From assembly GCA_038380435.1 (NCBI GenBank), contig JAWZYU010000126.1, positions 62,001-126,000 of the forward strand: a stretch of DNA of 64,000 bases, read 5' to 3'. The translations under genes and the position numbers were made by a program. The stretch comes from Ryuthela nishihirai (lineage: Eukaryota > Arthropoda > Arachnida > Araneae > Heptathelidae). A model generated the notes under the pieces. The model had not been told where the DNA came from. It made no database searches and saw nothing but the letters and a program-made list of their open reading frames with translations. Positions 22,085-34,200 of the stretch are shown here, one piece after another; position 1 is the first letter of the stretch; every line of letters starts with the position of its first letter.

Positions 22085-22680
22085 AAATAAATACCACCTC
22101 AAGCAGCTGCTTGCCACAGAGGTCTGACAGGAGCCTGTCAGTTTATATCCCACAGTAGGGTTGGGTTGTTTTACCTCTGAGCGGCACTTTTTTTGCACAC
22201 CATGGGATAAATGGCCAGGTCACAAGGACCCCGAAGGCTCAGAGAAGGTTGGGGGAGGAGACCCACTGGAACAGCTGTTGGGAGACAGATGGTAGCCTCC
22301 CGTCAAGGCCATGTAGTGTGTTCTTTAAAGTGCACAGGGTCTGGCTCTCCCGCACACGGGACCACGGCTTAACGTCCCGTCCGACGGACGGCGGCCTTTC
22401 CAAGCCCATCGGTGTCCCCTACTGACCGTGGGCAGGGCGGGGAATTTTGCGGAGATAAATCTCAAAGCTGACCCAGTTGGGACTAGAACCTGGGAATATA
22501 GATTACGAGCCTGGCGCGCTACCGACTGAGCCACCCCCGCCCCCAACAATGCCACAGTAGGAGATCTGAGAGGATGGCAGGACCTCAGCAGAAAAACGAC
22601 ACACACACACCCATGCCTAATCCGGGGTTCGAACCCAGGTCCCTTAGATCAGTAGCCAAGCGTGCTAACCACTCGGCATA
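22085..22680 (-). mobile_element. SINE-B (-), near full length, split by SINE-A
   Basis: The tail ATACCACCTCAAGCAGCTGC precedes the insertion. After it come GATGGCAGGACCTCAGCAG, CCATGCCTAATCCGGGG and the reverse complement of the tRNA head (GTTCGAACCC, then GCTAACCACTCGGCATAGC). Confidence 0.9.
22159..22551 (-). mobile_element. SINE-A inserted in SINE-B
   Basis: Full minus copy with CCACAGTAG at 22150-22158 and 22552-22560. Confidence 0.92.
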
Positions 22681-22722
22681 GCGAGAGTTAATTAACATCA
22701 TTTCGGTTTTTCCTTTTGGGTA

Positions 22723-22937
22723 CAGTCGCTCAAAAAAATATCTGAACACTATGGTTGATTACAGAATTCAGAAAAAATATCTGGCAACGATTTTTTTAGA
22801 AATTAGTGATCTGCAAACCATCACGTACAGTACACGAAAGTTGCCAGGTCACTGATTTCTGAAAAAAAATCGTTGCTAGATATTTTTTCTGAATTCTGTA
22901 ATCAACCATAATGTTCGGATATATTTTTGGGCGACTG
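22723..22937. mobile_element. Palindromic MITE, copy 2
   Basis: This is a 215-bp inverted repeat of the same family, preceded by TA. The right flank now reads TG. The centre is mutated (TCACGTACAGTACACG). Confidence 0.88.
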
Positions 22938-23012
22938 TGCATTTTACGAGATGCACAAACAAGCAATTATCTAATATATATATAGACGATTGTGAATGAG
23001 TGATTGACTGAT

Positions 23013-23360
23013 AGGGGTTGTGTTGTTTTACCTCTGAGCGGCACTTTTTTGCAGACCATGGGCTAAATGGCCAGGTCACAAGGACCCCGAAGGCTCAGAG
23101 AAGGTTGGGGGAGGGGACCCACTGGAACAAATGTTGGGAGACAGATGGTAGCCTCCCGTCAAGGCCATCCAGCGTGTTCTTTAACGTGCACAGGGTATGG
23201 CTCTCCCGCACACGGGGATACGGCTTAACGTCCCATCCGACGGACGGCGGCCTTTCTAAGCCCATCGGTGTCCCCTACTGACGTGGGCAGGGCGGTGAGT
23301 TTTGCGGAGATAAATCTCAACGCTGACCCAGCTGAGACTCGAATTGTTACGAGCCATTGT
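23013..23360 (-). mobile_element. SINE-A, head truncated
   Basis: Module and core are complete. The tRNA head breaks off after GAGACTCGAA. Confidence 0.9.
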
Positions 23361-23374
23361 AATATTGTATTGAT

Positions 23375-23430
23375 AGTCTCCTGTGAGAGGTGGCAAGCAA
23401 CCTGCTTGAGGGCTGATTAATAAATTTATT
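23375..23430 (+). mobile_element. SINE-B tail relic
   Basis: GTGGCAAGCAACCTGCTTGA followed by GGGC matches the SINE-B tail on the plus strand. Confidence 0.6.
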
Positions 23431-23489
23431 TCATTATGTGACTAATTGGTTCTGTCACGAACGTATTTGATAGAGCCCGGAACCCCATA

Positions 23490-24735
23490 TAACGGGGATG
23501 ATCAGAATCGCTGATCGTGAACAATCAGCGAATTAGAAAGGATTGTGAACAATCAGCGAACTAAGATGGTCGTGAACAATCAGCGAATTAAGACGGGAAT
23601 CTTGAACAATCAGGGAATAAAGTCGGATCGTGAACAATCAGCGTTTAAAGACGTATCGTGAATAATCAGCGAAGTACGACAGTTCGTGAACAATAAACAA
23701 TTTAAGATGGTTCGTGAACTATCAGCGAATAAAGGTGGATCGTGAACAATCAGCGAATTAAGGCTGATCGTGAACAATCAGCGAATAAAGGTGGATCGTG
23801 AACAATCAGTGAATAAAGACAGATCATGAACAATCAGGGAATAAAGTCGGATAGTGACAATAAGCGAAAAAAAATATATCATGAATCATCAGCGAATAAA
23901 GGTGGATCGTGACAATAAGCGAATAAAGATATATCATGAATCATCAGCGAATAAAGGCGGATCGTGACAATAAGCGAATAAAGATATATCATGAATCATC
24001 AGCGAATAAAGGCGGATCGTGACAATAAGCGAATAAAGATACACCATGAATCATCAGCGAATAAAGCGGATCGTGACAATAAGCGAATAAAGATATATCA
24101 TGAATCATCAGAGAATAAGCACGAATCGTGAACAATCAGAGAATAAACACGGATCGTGAACAATCAACGAAGTAAGACAGTTCGTGAACAATCAGCGAAT
24201 AAAAGCGGATGGTGAACAATCAGCGAATAAAAGCGGATGGTGAACAATCAGCGAATTCAGACGGATCGCGAATAATCAGCGAATAAAAACGGATCGTGAA
24301 TAATCAGCGAATAAAAACGGATCGTGAATAATCAGCGAATAAAAACGGATCGTGAACAATCAGCGAATAAATACGTATCGTGAACAATCAGCGAAGACGT
24401 TCATGAACAATTAGCAAATTAAGACGAATCGTGAACAATCAGCGAATTAAGAGACGGATCCGTGAAAAATGAGGGAAAGACGGATTGTCAGCAATCAGTT
24501 AAGATGGATCAGCAAATTAGGACGGATTGTAAGTTATCAGTAAATTAAGACGGATCATGACAAACAGCGAAAAAAACGTATTGTGAACGATTAACGAATA
24601 AGCATGAATCGTGAACTATCAGCAAATTAAGATGGATCGTGAACAATTAGTGAATAAAGAAGGATCGTGAACAATGAACTAATTAAGGTGGATCGTGAAA
24701 AATCAGCGAATTAAGACTTCGTGAACAATCAACTT
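23490..24735. repeat. 25-bp-class minisatellite, locus 2
   Basis: About 48 units of GGATCGTGAACAATCAGCGA plus ATAAAGGC. This is the same family as 1490-2195 in the opposite orientation. Around 23840-24110 a two-unit form alternates (GTGACAATAAGCGAATAAAG, then ATATATCATGAATCATCAGC). Confidence 0.93.
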
Positions 24736-24768
24736 TGTTTACCTTACTAGAAATTCCTGTCCTTGCTG

Positions 24769-25150
24769 GGGCGGGGGTGGCTCAGTCGGTAGCGCGCCAG
24801 GCTAGTAATCTGTAGTTCCCATGTTCGAGTCCCAGCTGGGTCAGCGTTGAGATTTATCTCCGCAAAGTTCCCCGCCCTGCCCACGGTCAGTAGGGGACAC
24901 CGATGGGCTTGGAAAGGCCGCCGTCCGTCGGATGGGACGTTAAGCCGTGGCCCCGTGTACGGGAGAGCCATACCCTGTGTACGTTAAAGAACACGCTGGA
25001 TGGCCTTGACGGGAGGCTACCTTCTGTCTCCCAACAGCTGTTCCAGTGGGTCCCCTCCCTCAACCTTCTCTGACCCTTCGGGATCCATGTACCTGGCCAT
25101 TTAGCCCATGGTGTGCAAAAAAGTGCCGCTCAGAGGTAAAACAACCCAAC
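24769..25150 (+). mobile_element. SINE-A, one module, 13-bp TSD
   Basis: Full plus copy flanked by CCTGTCCTTGCTG at 24756-24768 and 25151-25163. Confidence 0.94.
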
Positions 25151-25163
25151 CCTGTCCTTGCTG

Positions 25164-25547
25164 CCTGTGAGCCAGAACTCGTTTCCTCAAAGATTTTCCT
25201 TTGTTCTCTAACAAATAAAATTTATACAATATGATTAACTTTTCGATAAGTGTTTTATAGGCATTTAGTATATGTATAAGATTAAGGTAATCATTTGAAC
25301 TCAAACGCATACATTTGTATTTTATGCAGGACAATGTGATAATTTTGGTACGCAAAATATCTGTGAATTTTAAACTTTAAATTATTAAAAACTCCTAAAA
25401 ATCTTCAAAGTTATTCTTATAAAGTCTAATTATAAAACTTCAGAAATTGAATGATAATGATTGATAGTCTTTTTGTTGCTAGCTCGTATCAACTAAAATA
25501 TATGATTATTTTCATTTCGTCACTCATCCATTAGTTCGAATTTCCGA
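25164..25547. other. AT-rich intron sequence
   Basis: No coding or repeat signal recognised. Confidence 0.55.
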
Positions 25548-25998
25548 TGGGTTGGGTTTTACCTCTGAGCATCACTTTTTTTGCACACCATGGATTAATG
25601 GCCAGGTCACAAGGGTTGGGTTGTTTTACCTCTGAGCGGCACTTTTTTGCACACCATGGGCTAAATGGCCAGGTCACATGGACCCCGAAGGCTCAGAGAA
25701 GGTTGGGGGAGGGGACCCACTGGAACAGCTGTTGGGAGACAGATGGTAGCCTCTCGTCAAGGCCATCCAGCGTGTTCTTTGACGTGCACAGGCTATGGCT
25801 CTCTCACACACGGAGTAACAGCTTAACGTCCCATCCGACGGACGGCGGCCTTTCCAAGCCCATTGTATCCCCTACTGACCGTGAGCAGGGCGGGGAATTT
25901 TGCGGAGAAAAATCTCAACGCTGACCCAGCTGGGACTGGAACCTGGGAACTACAAATTACGAACCTGGCGCGCTACCGACTGAGCCACCCCCGCCCCA
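25548..25998 (-). mobile_element. SINE-A with one short and one full module
   Basis: A 65-bp partial module (25548-25612, ending GGTCACAAGG) joins GGTTGGGTTG of a full minus copy that ends GCCACCCCCGCCCC. It lies about 200 bp before integrin exon B. Confidence 0.88.
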
Positions 25999-26201
25999 TT
26001 AAAGGCAAAGAAGTTTAATATCTGCAGACAGACGACAAAGTGAAAACAATAGCCCGTTTTTTCTGAAAACGAATACAACTGGAGGATATGTTCAGAAACG
26101 TTCAATTTTGTTTCGTGTTTGATATCTAATATCAAGTGTACCCAACATAATAAAAAATATTTTTTTAAATAGATTAATTTTTCCTTTTTTTTGTTTTTTA
26201 G

Positions 26202-26308
26202 GTTCAAAGATTGTTACATTAGGAAATAGGAGAGAATACACAGAAAATAAAACCAATCAGTGGTTTGGAGCTACAGTAGTGAGCTCAGGAGAAAATGGAC
26301 CCATTGTG
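26202..26308 (+). CDS. Integrin alpha subunit, internal exon B
   Basis: This is the second recognisable exon of the same integrin alpha gene. A long pyrimidine tract and TTTTTTAG precede it. It completes the split glycine codon from the previous exon (phase 1), then encodes 35 codons and ends in phase 0 at a GTTAGT donor, which is a weaker match to the consensus than the other donors. The peptide includes the integrin signature NQWFGATVVSSGENGPIV. Family members have NQWFGA(T/S)V, followed by a short acidic turn before ACAP. The segment between the FD.TG motif and NQWFGA is variable in the family and here reads SKIVTLGNRREYTENKT, with a possible N-glycosylation site at NKT. The following intron is about 21.2 kb and consists almost wholly of repeats. 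Confidence 0.93.
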
Positions 26309-26524
26309 GTTAGTATTCATAGCGAATAAAATATATGCAAATAGTAATACCATAATATATTGTGTATTCGTAAATGTTTTGAATCGCGTGGATGCTGCAC
26401 TGTGCACAAAATTGCTTCAGTTCACAATGACTGAGTTAATTGAAAGTGGATTCTCCACAGTGGCTGAGTGATTTAAAAATGTGTTCTCCACAATGGCTGA
26501 GTGAATTGAAATATTCCGCACGTT

Positions 26525-26720
26525 TGGCCCAGTTGGCTCTCCCTCACACGGTTCCACGGCTTAACGTTCCATCCCGAGGACGGCCGTCTTTCCAAGCCCA
26601 TTGATGCCCTTATTGACCGAGAGCAGTTAGGGGAGTTTTGCGGAGATAAATCTCGACGCTGGCCCAACTGGGACTCGAACCTGGAAACTGCAGATTACCA
26701 GCTTGGATAGCTATCGATTC
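26525..26720 (-). mobile_element. Old SINE-A core and head
   Basis: TTGGCTCTCCCTCACACGG through GACTCGAACCTGGAAAC, heavily diverged, followed by GATAAAGCAACTCAAC. Confidence 0.75.
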
Positions 26721-27361
26721 AGAGATAAAGCAACTCAACTTTCTTTTAGGTCTTCCAGGACATAAACTTCCAGTTCCTTGCGATTAATCTGATCTACGAA
26801 CCATCCTTAATACGAGTCATCCAGATCATTCGTCCATTTCCCCTCTCATTGCCGACACCGAGCCGCGACAGGATGACGGATGGATGATGTGAATTAAAAG
26901 AGGAAGAAGAGAGTTCATCTCGAAGGGAATGGCCTAGCGGTGTTTATATCCGCAGCCGTTATTTTCACTTGAAGTTTAAAGGGAGTCGGTGGCACAACCC
27001 TCAGAATTTCTTTTTCCTCTCGTTGCACAGGGTTACTGAGAGTATTTATAGCAAGACGACTTCCTGTGACGAGGGCGGGCGGCCTCGCCCTCCGATCCGC
27101 CAAACGAGGACGGGGAAAATGTGAAAAATGTCAACTCGAGCTTCCGTTTCAAGAGATCTTTGTATACTGAGGAGATCTGTGCCATTGAAGCTGTGGTCAT
27201 CGCATTACAGAGACGGATTACTCATCTTCTTGAATAAGGACAACCCTCTGTCATTAACAGCTGTCCTGTTTCTTTATTCCGGCCTTGGTTCTTGTCCAGC
27301 CAAAGAACTACTGATTGACGGAAGTACAACCATAACCCATTCCTCTCACCGAAGGAGGTGG
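26721..27361. other. Unique intron sequence
   Basis: Moderately GC-rich in 26850-27120, including a GACGACTTCCTGTGACG stretch with an ETS-like core. No exon boundaries with a recognisable peptide were found. Confidence 0.4.
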
Positions 27362-27772
27362 AAGTGGGGGTGGTTCAGTCGGTAGCCCGCCAGGCTCGTA
27401 ATCTGTATTTCGCAGGTTCGAGTCCCAGCTGGGTCAGCGTTGAGATTTGTCTCCGCAAAATTCCCCGCCCTTCCCTCGGTCAGTAGGAGGGGACACCGAA
27501 GGGCTTGGAAAGGCTGCCGTCCCTGGTATGGGACGTTAAACCGTGGCCTCTTGTGTGGGAGAGTCGTGGCCTCTTGTGTGGGAGAGTCATACCCTATGCA
27601 CCTTAAAGAACACGCTGGATGGCCTTGACAGGAGGCTTACCATCTGTCTCCCAACAGCTCTTCCAGTGGTCCCCTCCCCCAACCTTCTCTAAGCCTTCGG
27701 GGTTCATGTAACCTGGCCATTTAGCCCATGGTGTGCAAAAAAAGTACCGCTCAGAGGTAAAACAACCCAACC
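27362..27772 (+). mobile_element. SINE-A, one module
   Basis: Full plus copy with a local duplication (CGTGGCCTCTTGTGTGGGAG repeated at about 27542-27585). The imperfect flanks CCGAAGGAGGTGG and CCGAAAGAGATGG may be its TSD. Confidence 0.9.
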
Positions 27773-27904
27773 CGAAAGAGATGGATACAGATGAGCTGAT
27801 GGTAGATCCAATTCGAAACGCGAGAACTGTAGATAGGGCAAGCACAAAACGTTTCGCCGTGCGAAACGACTAGCTTTCGCGTCTCCTTTAAAGAACTATT
27901 GCCA

Positions 27905-30900
27905 CCCCTAAAGAATATTTTCACAGCCACTTTGCGAGTTTCCTTTTTTTCTGGCTCAAAAGAGTTCTTTCTACAGCCACTTTGCGAGTTTCCTTTTTTC
28001 CTGACTCAAAAGAATTCCTTCTATAGCCACTTTGCGAGTTTCCTTTTTTTCTGGCTCAAAAGAGTTCTTTCTACAGCCACTTTGCGAGTTTCCTTTTTTT
28101 CTGACTCAAAAATTCTTTCTATAGCCACTTTGCGAGTTTCCTTTTTTTCTCGATCAAAAGAGTTCTTTCTACAGCCACTTTGCGAGTTTCCTTTTTTCTG
28201 GCTCAAAAGAGTTCTTTCCATAGCCACTTTGTGAGTTTCCTTTTTTTGTGGCTCAAAAGAATTCTTTCTACAGCCACTTTGCGAGTTACTAATTTTTCTG
28301 GCTCAAAAGAATTCTTTCTACAGCCACTTTGAGAGTTACTAATTTTTCTGGCTCAAAAGAATTCTTTCTACAGCCACTTTGCGAGTTACTAATTTTTCTG
28401 GCTCAAAAGAATTCTTTCTACAGCCACTTTGCGAGTTACTAATTTTTCTGGCTCAAAAGAGTTCTTTCTACAGCCATTTTGCGAGTTTCCTTTTTTTCTG
28501 ACTCAAAAATTCTTTCTATAGCCACTTTGCGAGTTTCCTTTTTTTCTGGATCAAAAGAGTTCTTTCTACAGCCACTTTGCGAGTTTCCTTTTTTCTGGCT
28601 CAAAAGAGTTCTTTCCATAGCCACTTTGTGAGTTTCCTTTTTTTCTGGCTCAAAAGAATTCTTTCTACAGCCACTTTGCGAGTTACTAATTTTTCTGGCT
28701 CAAAAGAATTCTTTCTACAGCCACTTTGAGAGTTACTAATTTTTCTGGCTCAAAAGAATTCTTTCTACAGCCACTTTGCGAGTTACTAATTTTTCTGGCT
28801 CGAAAGAATTCTTTCTACAGCCACTTTGCGAGTTACTAATTTTTCTGGCTCAAAAGAGTTCTTTCTACAGCCATTTTGCGAGTTTCCTTTTTTTCTGGTT
28901 CAAAAGAATTCTTTCTACAGCCACTTTGCGAGTTACTAATTTTTCTGGCTCAAAAGAGTTCTTTCTACAGCCATTTTGCGAGTTTCCTTTTTTTCTGGTT
29001 CAAAAGAATTCTTTCTACAGCCACTTTGCGAGTTACTAATTTTTCTGGCTCAAAAGAGTTCTTTCTACAGCCATTTTGCGAGTTTCCTTTTTTTCTGGTT
29101 AAAAAGAATTCTTTCTACAGCCACTTTGCGAGTTTCCTTTTTTTCTGGCTCAAAAGAGTTCTTTCTACAGCCTTTTTGCGAGTTTCCTTTTTTTCTGGCT
29201 CAAAATAATTCTTTCTACAGCCACTTTGCGAGTTTCCTTTTTTTCTGGCTCAAAAGAGTTCTTTCTACAGCCACTTTGCGAGTTTCCTTTTTTCCTGACT
29301 CAAAAGAATTCCTTCTATAGCCACTTTGCGAGTTTCCTTTTTTTCTGGCTCAAAAGAGTTCTTTCTACAGCCACTTTGCGAGTTTCCTTTTTTTCTGACA
29401 CAAAAATTCTTTCTATAGCCACTTTGCGAGTTTCCTTTTTTTCTGGATCAAAATAATTCTTTCTACAGCCACTTTGCGAGTTTCCTTTTTTTCTGGCTCA
29501 AAAGAGTTCTTTCTACAGCCACTTTGCGAGTTTCCGTTTTTTCTGGCTCAAAAGAGTTCTTTCTACAGCCACTTTGCGAGTTTCCTTTTTTTCTGGCTCA
29601 AAAGAGTTCTTTCTACAGCCATTTTGCGAGTTTCCTTTTTTTCTGGTTCAAAAGAATTCTTTCTACAGCCACTTTGCGAGTTACTAATTTTTCTGGCTCA
29701 AAAGAGTTCTTTCTACAGCCATTTTGCGAGTTTCCTTTTTTTCTGACTCAAAAATTCTTTCTATAGCCACTTTGCGAGTTTCCTTTTTTTCTGGATCAAA
29801 AGAGTTCTTTCTACAGCCACTTTGCGAGTTTCCTTTTTTCTGGCTCAAAAGAGTTCTTTCCATAGCCACTTTGTGAGTTTCCTTTTTTTGTGGCTCAAAA
29901 GAATTCTTTCTACAGCCACTTTGCGAGTTACTAATTTTTCTGGCTCAAAAGAATTCTTTCTACAGCCACTTTGCGATTTACTAATTTTTCTGGCTCAAAA
30001 GAGTTCTTTCTACAGCCATTTTGCGAGTTTGCTTTTTTTCTGGTTCAAAAGAATTCTTTCTACAGCCACTTTGCGAGTTACTAATTTTTCTGGCTCAAAA
30101 GAGTTCTTTCTACAGCCATTTTGCGAGTTTCCTTTTTTTCTGGTTCAAAAGAATTCTTTCTACAGCCACTTTGCGAGTTTCCTTTTTTTCTGGCTCAAAA
30201 TAATTCTTTCTACAGCCACTTTGCGAGTTTCCTTTTTTTCTGGCTCAAAAGAGTTCTTTCTACAGCCACTTTGCGAGTTTCCTTTTTTCCTGACTCAAAA
30301 GAATTCCTTCTATAGCCACTTTGCGAGTTTCCTTTTTTTCTGGCTCAAAAGAGTTCTTTCTACAGCCACTTTGCGAGTTTCCTTTTTTTCTGGCTCAAAA
30401 ATTCTTTCTATAGCCACTTTGCGAGTTTCCTTTTTTTCTGGATCAAAATAATTCTTTCTACAGCCACTTTGCGAGTTTCCTTTTTTCTGGCTCAAAAGAG
30501 TTCTTTCCATAGCCACTTTGCGAGTTTCCTTTTTTTCTGGCTCAAAAGAATTCTTTCTACAGCCACTTTGCGAGTTTCCGTTTTTTCTGGCTAAAATGAA
30601 TTCTTTCTACAGCCACTTTGCGAGTATCATTTTTTCTGGCTCAAAAGAGTTCTTTCTACAGCCACTTTGCGAGTTTCCTTTTTTTCTGGCTCAAAAGAGT
30701 TCTTTCTACAGCCACTTTGCGAGTTTCCTTTTTTCCTGACTCAAAAGAATTCTTTCTATAGCCACTTTGCAAGTTTCCTTTTTTTTTCTGGCTCAAAAGA
30801 GTTCTTTCTACAGCCACTTTCCTTTTTTTTGGCTCAAATGAATTCTTTCTACAGCCACTTTGCGAGTTTCCTTTTTTCTGGCTCAAAAGAGTTCTTTCCA

Positions 30901-32935
30901 TAGCCACTTTGTGAGTTTCCTTTTTTTCTGGCTCAAAAGAATTCTTTCTACAGCCACTTTGCGAGTTACTAATTTTTCTGGCTCAAAAGAATTCTTTCTA
31001 CAGCCACTTTGCGAGTTACTAATTTTTCTGGCTCAAAAGAATTCTTTCTACAGCCACTTTGCGAGTTACTAATTTTTCTGGCTCAAAAGAATTCTTTCTA
31101 CAGCCATTTTGCGAGTTTGCTTTTTTTCTGGTTCAAAAGAATTCTTTCTACAGCCACTTTGCGAGTTACTAATTTTTCTGGCTCAAAAGAGTTCTTTCTA
31201 CAGCCATTTTGCGAGTTTCCTTTTTTTCTGGTTCAAAAGAATTCTTTCTACAGCCACTTTGCGAGTTACTAATTTTTCTGGCTCAAAAGAGTTCTTTCTA
31301 CAGCCATTTTGCGAGTTTTCTTTTTTTCTGGTTCAAAAGAATTCTTTCTATAGCCACTTTGCGAGTTTCCTTTTTTTTTCTGGCTCAAAAGAGTTCTTTC
31401 TACAGCCACTTTCCTTTTTTTTGGCTCAAATGAATTCTTTCTACAGCCACTTTGCGAGTTTCCTTTTTTCTGGCTCAAAAGAGTTCTTTCCATAGCCACT
31501 TTGTGAGTTTCCTTTTTTTGTGGCTCAAAAGAATTCTTTCTACAGCCACTTTGCGAGTTACTAATTTTTCTGGCTCAAAAGAATTCTTTCTACAGCCACT
31601 TTGCGAGTTACTAATTTTTCTGGCTCAAAAGAATTCTTTCTACAGCCACTTTGCGAGTTACTAATTTTTCTAGCTCAAAAGAGTTCTTTCTACAGCCATT
31701 TTGCGAGTTTCCTTTTTTTCTGACTCAAAAATTCTTTCTATAGCCACTTTGCGAGTTTCCTTTTTTTCTGGATCAAAAGAGTTCTTTCTACAGCCACTTT
31801 GCGAGTTTCCTTTTTTCTGGCTCAAAAGAGTTCTTTCCATAGCCACTTTGTGAGTTTCCTTTTTTTCTGGCTCAAAAGAATTCTTTCTACAGCCACTTTG
31901 CGAGTTACTAATTTTTCTGGCTCAAAAGAGTTCTTTCTACAGCCATTTTGCGAGTTTCCTTTTTTTCTGGTTCAAAAGAATTCTTTCTACAGCCACTTTG
32001 CGAGTTACTAATTTTTCTGGCTCAAAAGAGTTCTTTCTACAGCCATTTTGCGAGTTTCCTTTTTTTCTGGTTCAAAAGAATTCTTTCTGCAGCCACTTTG
32101 CGAGTTACTAATTTTTCTGGCTCAAAAGAGTTCTTTCTACAGCCATTTTGCGAGTTTCCTTTTTTTCTGGTTCAAAAGAATTCTTTCTACAGCCACTTTG
32201 CGAGTTTCCTTTTTTTCTGGCTCAAAAAGAGTTCTTTCTACAGCCACTTTGCGAGTTTCCTTTTTTCCTGACTCAAAAGAATTCCTTCTATAGCCACTTT
32301 GCGAGTTTCCTTTTTTTCTGGCTCAAAAGAGTTCTTTCTACAGCCACTTTGCGAGTTTCCTTTTTTTCTGGCTCAAAAATTCTTTCTATAGCCACTTTGC
32401 GAGTTTCCTTTTTTTCTGGATCAAAATAATTCTTTCTACAGCCACTTTGCGAGTTTCCTTTTTTCTGGCTCAAAAGAGTTCTTTCCATAGCCACTTTGCG
32501 AGTTTCCTTTTTTTCTGGCTCAAAAGAATTCTTTCTACAGCCACTTTGCGAGTTTCCGTTTTTTCTGGCTAAAATGAATTCTTTCTACAGCCACTTTGCG
32601 AGTATCATTTTTTCTGGCTCAAAAGAGTTCTTTCTACAGCCACTTTGCGAGTTTCCTTTTTTTCTGGCTCAAAAGAGTTCTTTCTACAGCCACTTTGCGA
32701 GTTTCCTTTTTTCCTGACTCAAAAGAATTCTTTCTATAGCCACTTTGCGAGTTTCCTTTTTTTTTCTGGCTCAAAAGAGTTCTTTCTACAGCCACTTTCC
32801 TTTTTTTTGGCTCAAATGAATTCTTTCTACAGCCACTTTGCGAGTTTCCTTTTTTTTCTGGCTCAAAAGAATTCTTTCTATAGCCTTTTTGCGAGTTAAC
32901 TTTTTTTCTGGCTCAAAAGAGTTCTTTCTACAGCC
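27905..32935. repeat. 50-bp minisatellite array, about 100 copies
   Basis: The unit is CTTTGCGAGTTTCCTTTTTT, TCTGGCTCAAAAGAGTTCTT, TCTACAGCCA. Main variants are TTACTAATTTTTCTGG in place of TTTCCTTTTTTTCTGG, GAATTC for GAGTTC, and short units. Open frames on both strands are by-products of the near-regular period. Larger blocks are duplicated, for example about 30225-30840 and 32203-32818 (offset 1,978). Confidence 0.95.
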
Positions 32936-34200
32936 ACGGGTCACTTTACTTTTTTTGCTGGCTTGAAACAGTAATTTTCTTCACTCTAAGAGAATCGGTT
33001 TCGCAGCCACTAGAGAGTTTTTTTTCCGGATTAAAGAGTACCTTTCTTCAGCCCAAGAGAGTACTGTTTGGAAATCCTGGTCGATTTACTTTTTTCTGGC
33101 TTAAAAGAGCACTTTTTTGCAACCCCTGTGAGTTCACTTCTTTTTTTTGGCTCAAAAGAGTAGTTTTTGCCACTGGAAGAGAGTATTTTTTTTTAACCCT
33201 AAAGCGAGTTTACTTTTTTTTTTCGCTAACTCAAAGTAATTCCTTTGGCCATCCCCGAAAAACATACTTTTTTGCGGCCGCTAGTGATTTTATTTTTTCC
33301 TGATTCAAAACAGTACTTTTTTTCTGCAGGCCCTGATGAGTTTTTTTACTCAAAAGAGTTTCTTTTGCCATTCCAAAAGGGTATATTTTTTTTGCAGCGC
33401 CTACCCAGAGTATTTTGTTTTGCTAGTTCACAAGAGAGTACTGTTAGCCACTTCAATAGAATACTTTTGCAGGCCTAGGAAGTTTACTTTTTTTGCTGAC
33501 TCAAAGTAATTCTTCTGGTAATCATCCCCCCCCCCCCCCCGAAAAAAAAGTGCTTTTTGCAGTACCTAGCGATTTTACTTTTTCTTGACTCAAAAGGGTA
33601 CTTTTCGTCACTTCAAGAGCATTTCACACCCAAACGAGATTACATTTTTTGTCCACTTAAACGCGTTCTTTTCGTCCCACCAAAAGATTTTTTCGTTTTG
33701 AAGGCTTAGTGAGACTTTTTTCTTTGATGACACAAGAATACTTTTCAACACCACAAGAATACTTTTCAACACCACAAGAGAGAAGTTTTTGCCAAACCTC
33801 TATAATTCCCTATTTACCGTCTCAAAATCATTTCCAACACGTAGAGAGATCAATTTTTGTAACCCCCTAAGTTCACTTTCTGCTGCCGTCAAAAAAGTGC
33901 TTTTTACAACCCTTAGGCAACAAATTTCTTTTGCTGACTCAAAAGACCAGGTTTCATCGCCCCAAAGAATACTTTTCGCAGGCTGTCGACAGTTTCCTAT
34001 CTCCCTCTCTCCTCAACAGTATTTTTTTCTTTTGGAACTCTAAAGATTTCACTTTTTTGTTGGGGCTCGAAAGTTTCGTATTTACCGTTTCGAATACTTT
34101 TTTTCTCTTGCAACCCTAAAGAGTTAACTTTATTCTTCTGGCACTCTAAAGTTTTCACTTAGCTTTTGAACAGTCCTTTTTTCTGTTGCAACTCCAATAG
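32936..34200. repeat. Decayed minisatellite flank
   Basis: Irregular units still show TTTACTTTTTTTGCTGGCTC, AAAAGAGTAC and TTTTTGCA blocks at 60-80 bp spacing. It bridges the 50-bp and 77-bp arrays. A C14 run lies at about 33527-33540. Confidence 0.7.

Larger units (their letters stand above)
21960..26201 (+). other. Integrin intron between exons A and B
   Basis: This is a 4,242-nt intron bounded by GTAAG and TTTTAG. It holds a SINE-B copy split by SINE-A (22085-22680), a palindromic MITE (22723-22937), three further SINE-A copies or parts, and the inverted copy of the 25-bp minisatellite (23490-24735). The rest is AT-rich unique sequence. No other exon was found. Confidence 0.85.

Noticed and set aside
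29822..30451. A 209-codon Phe/Ser-rich frame (SGSKEFFLQPLCE repeats) and its antisense partners
   Set aside because: These are translations of the 50-bp minisatellite in many overlapping frames on both strands.
27905..32935. CRISPR-like regular repeats
   Set aside because: Units abut with no unique spacers, and the context is an animal intron. It is a minisatellite.
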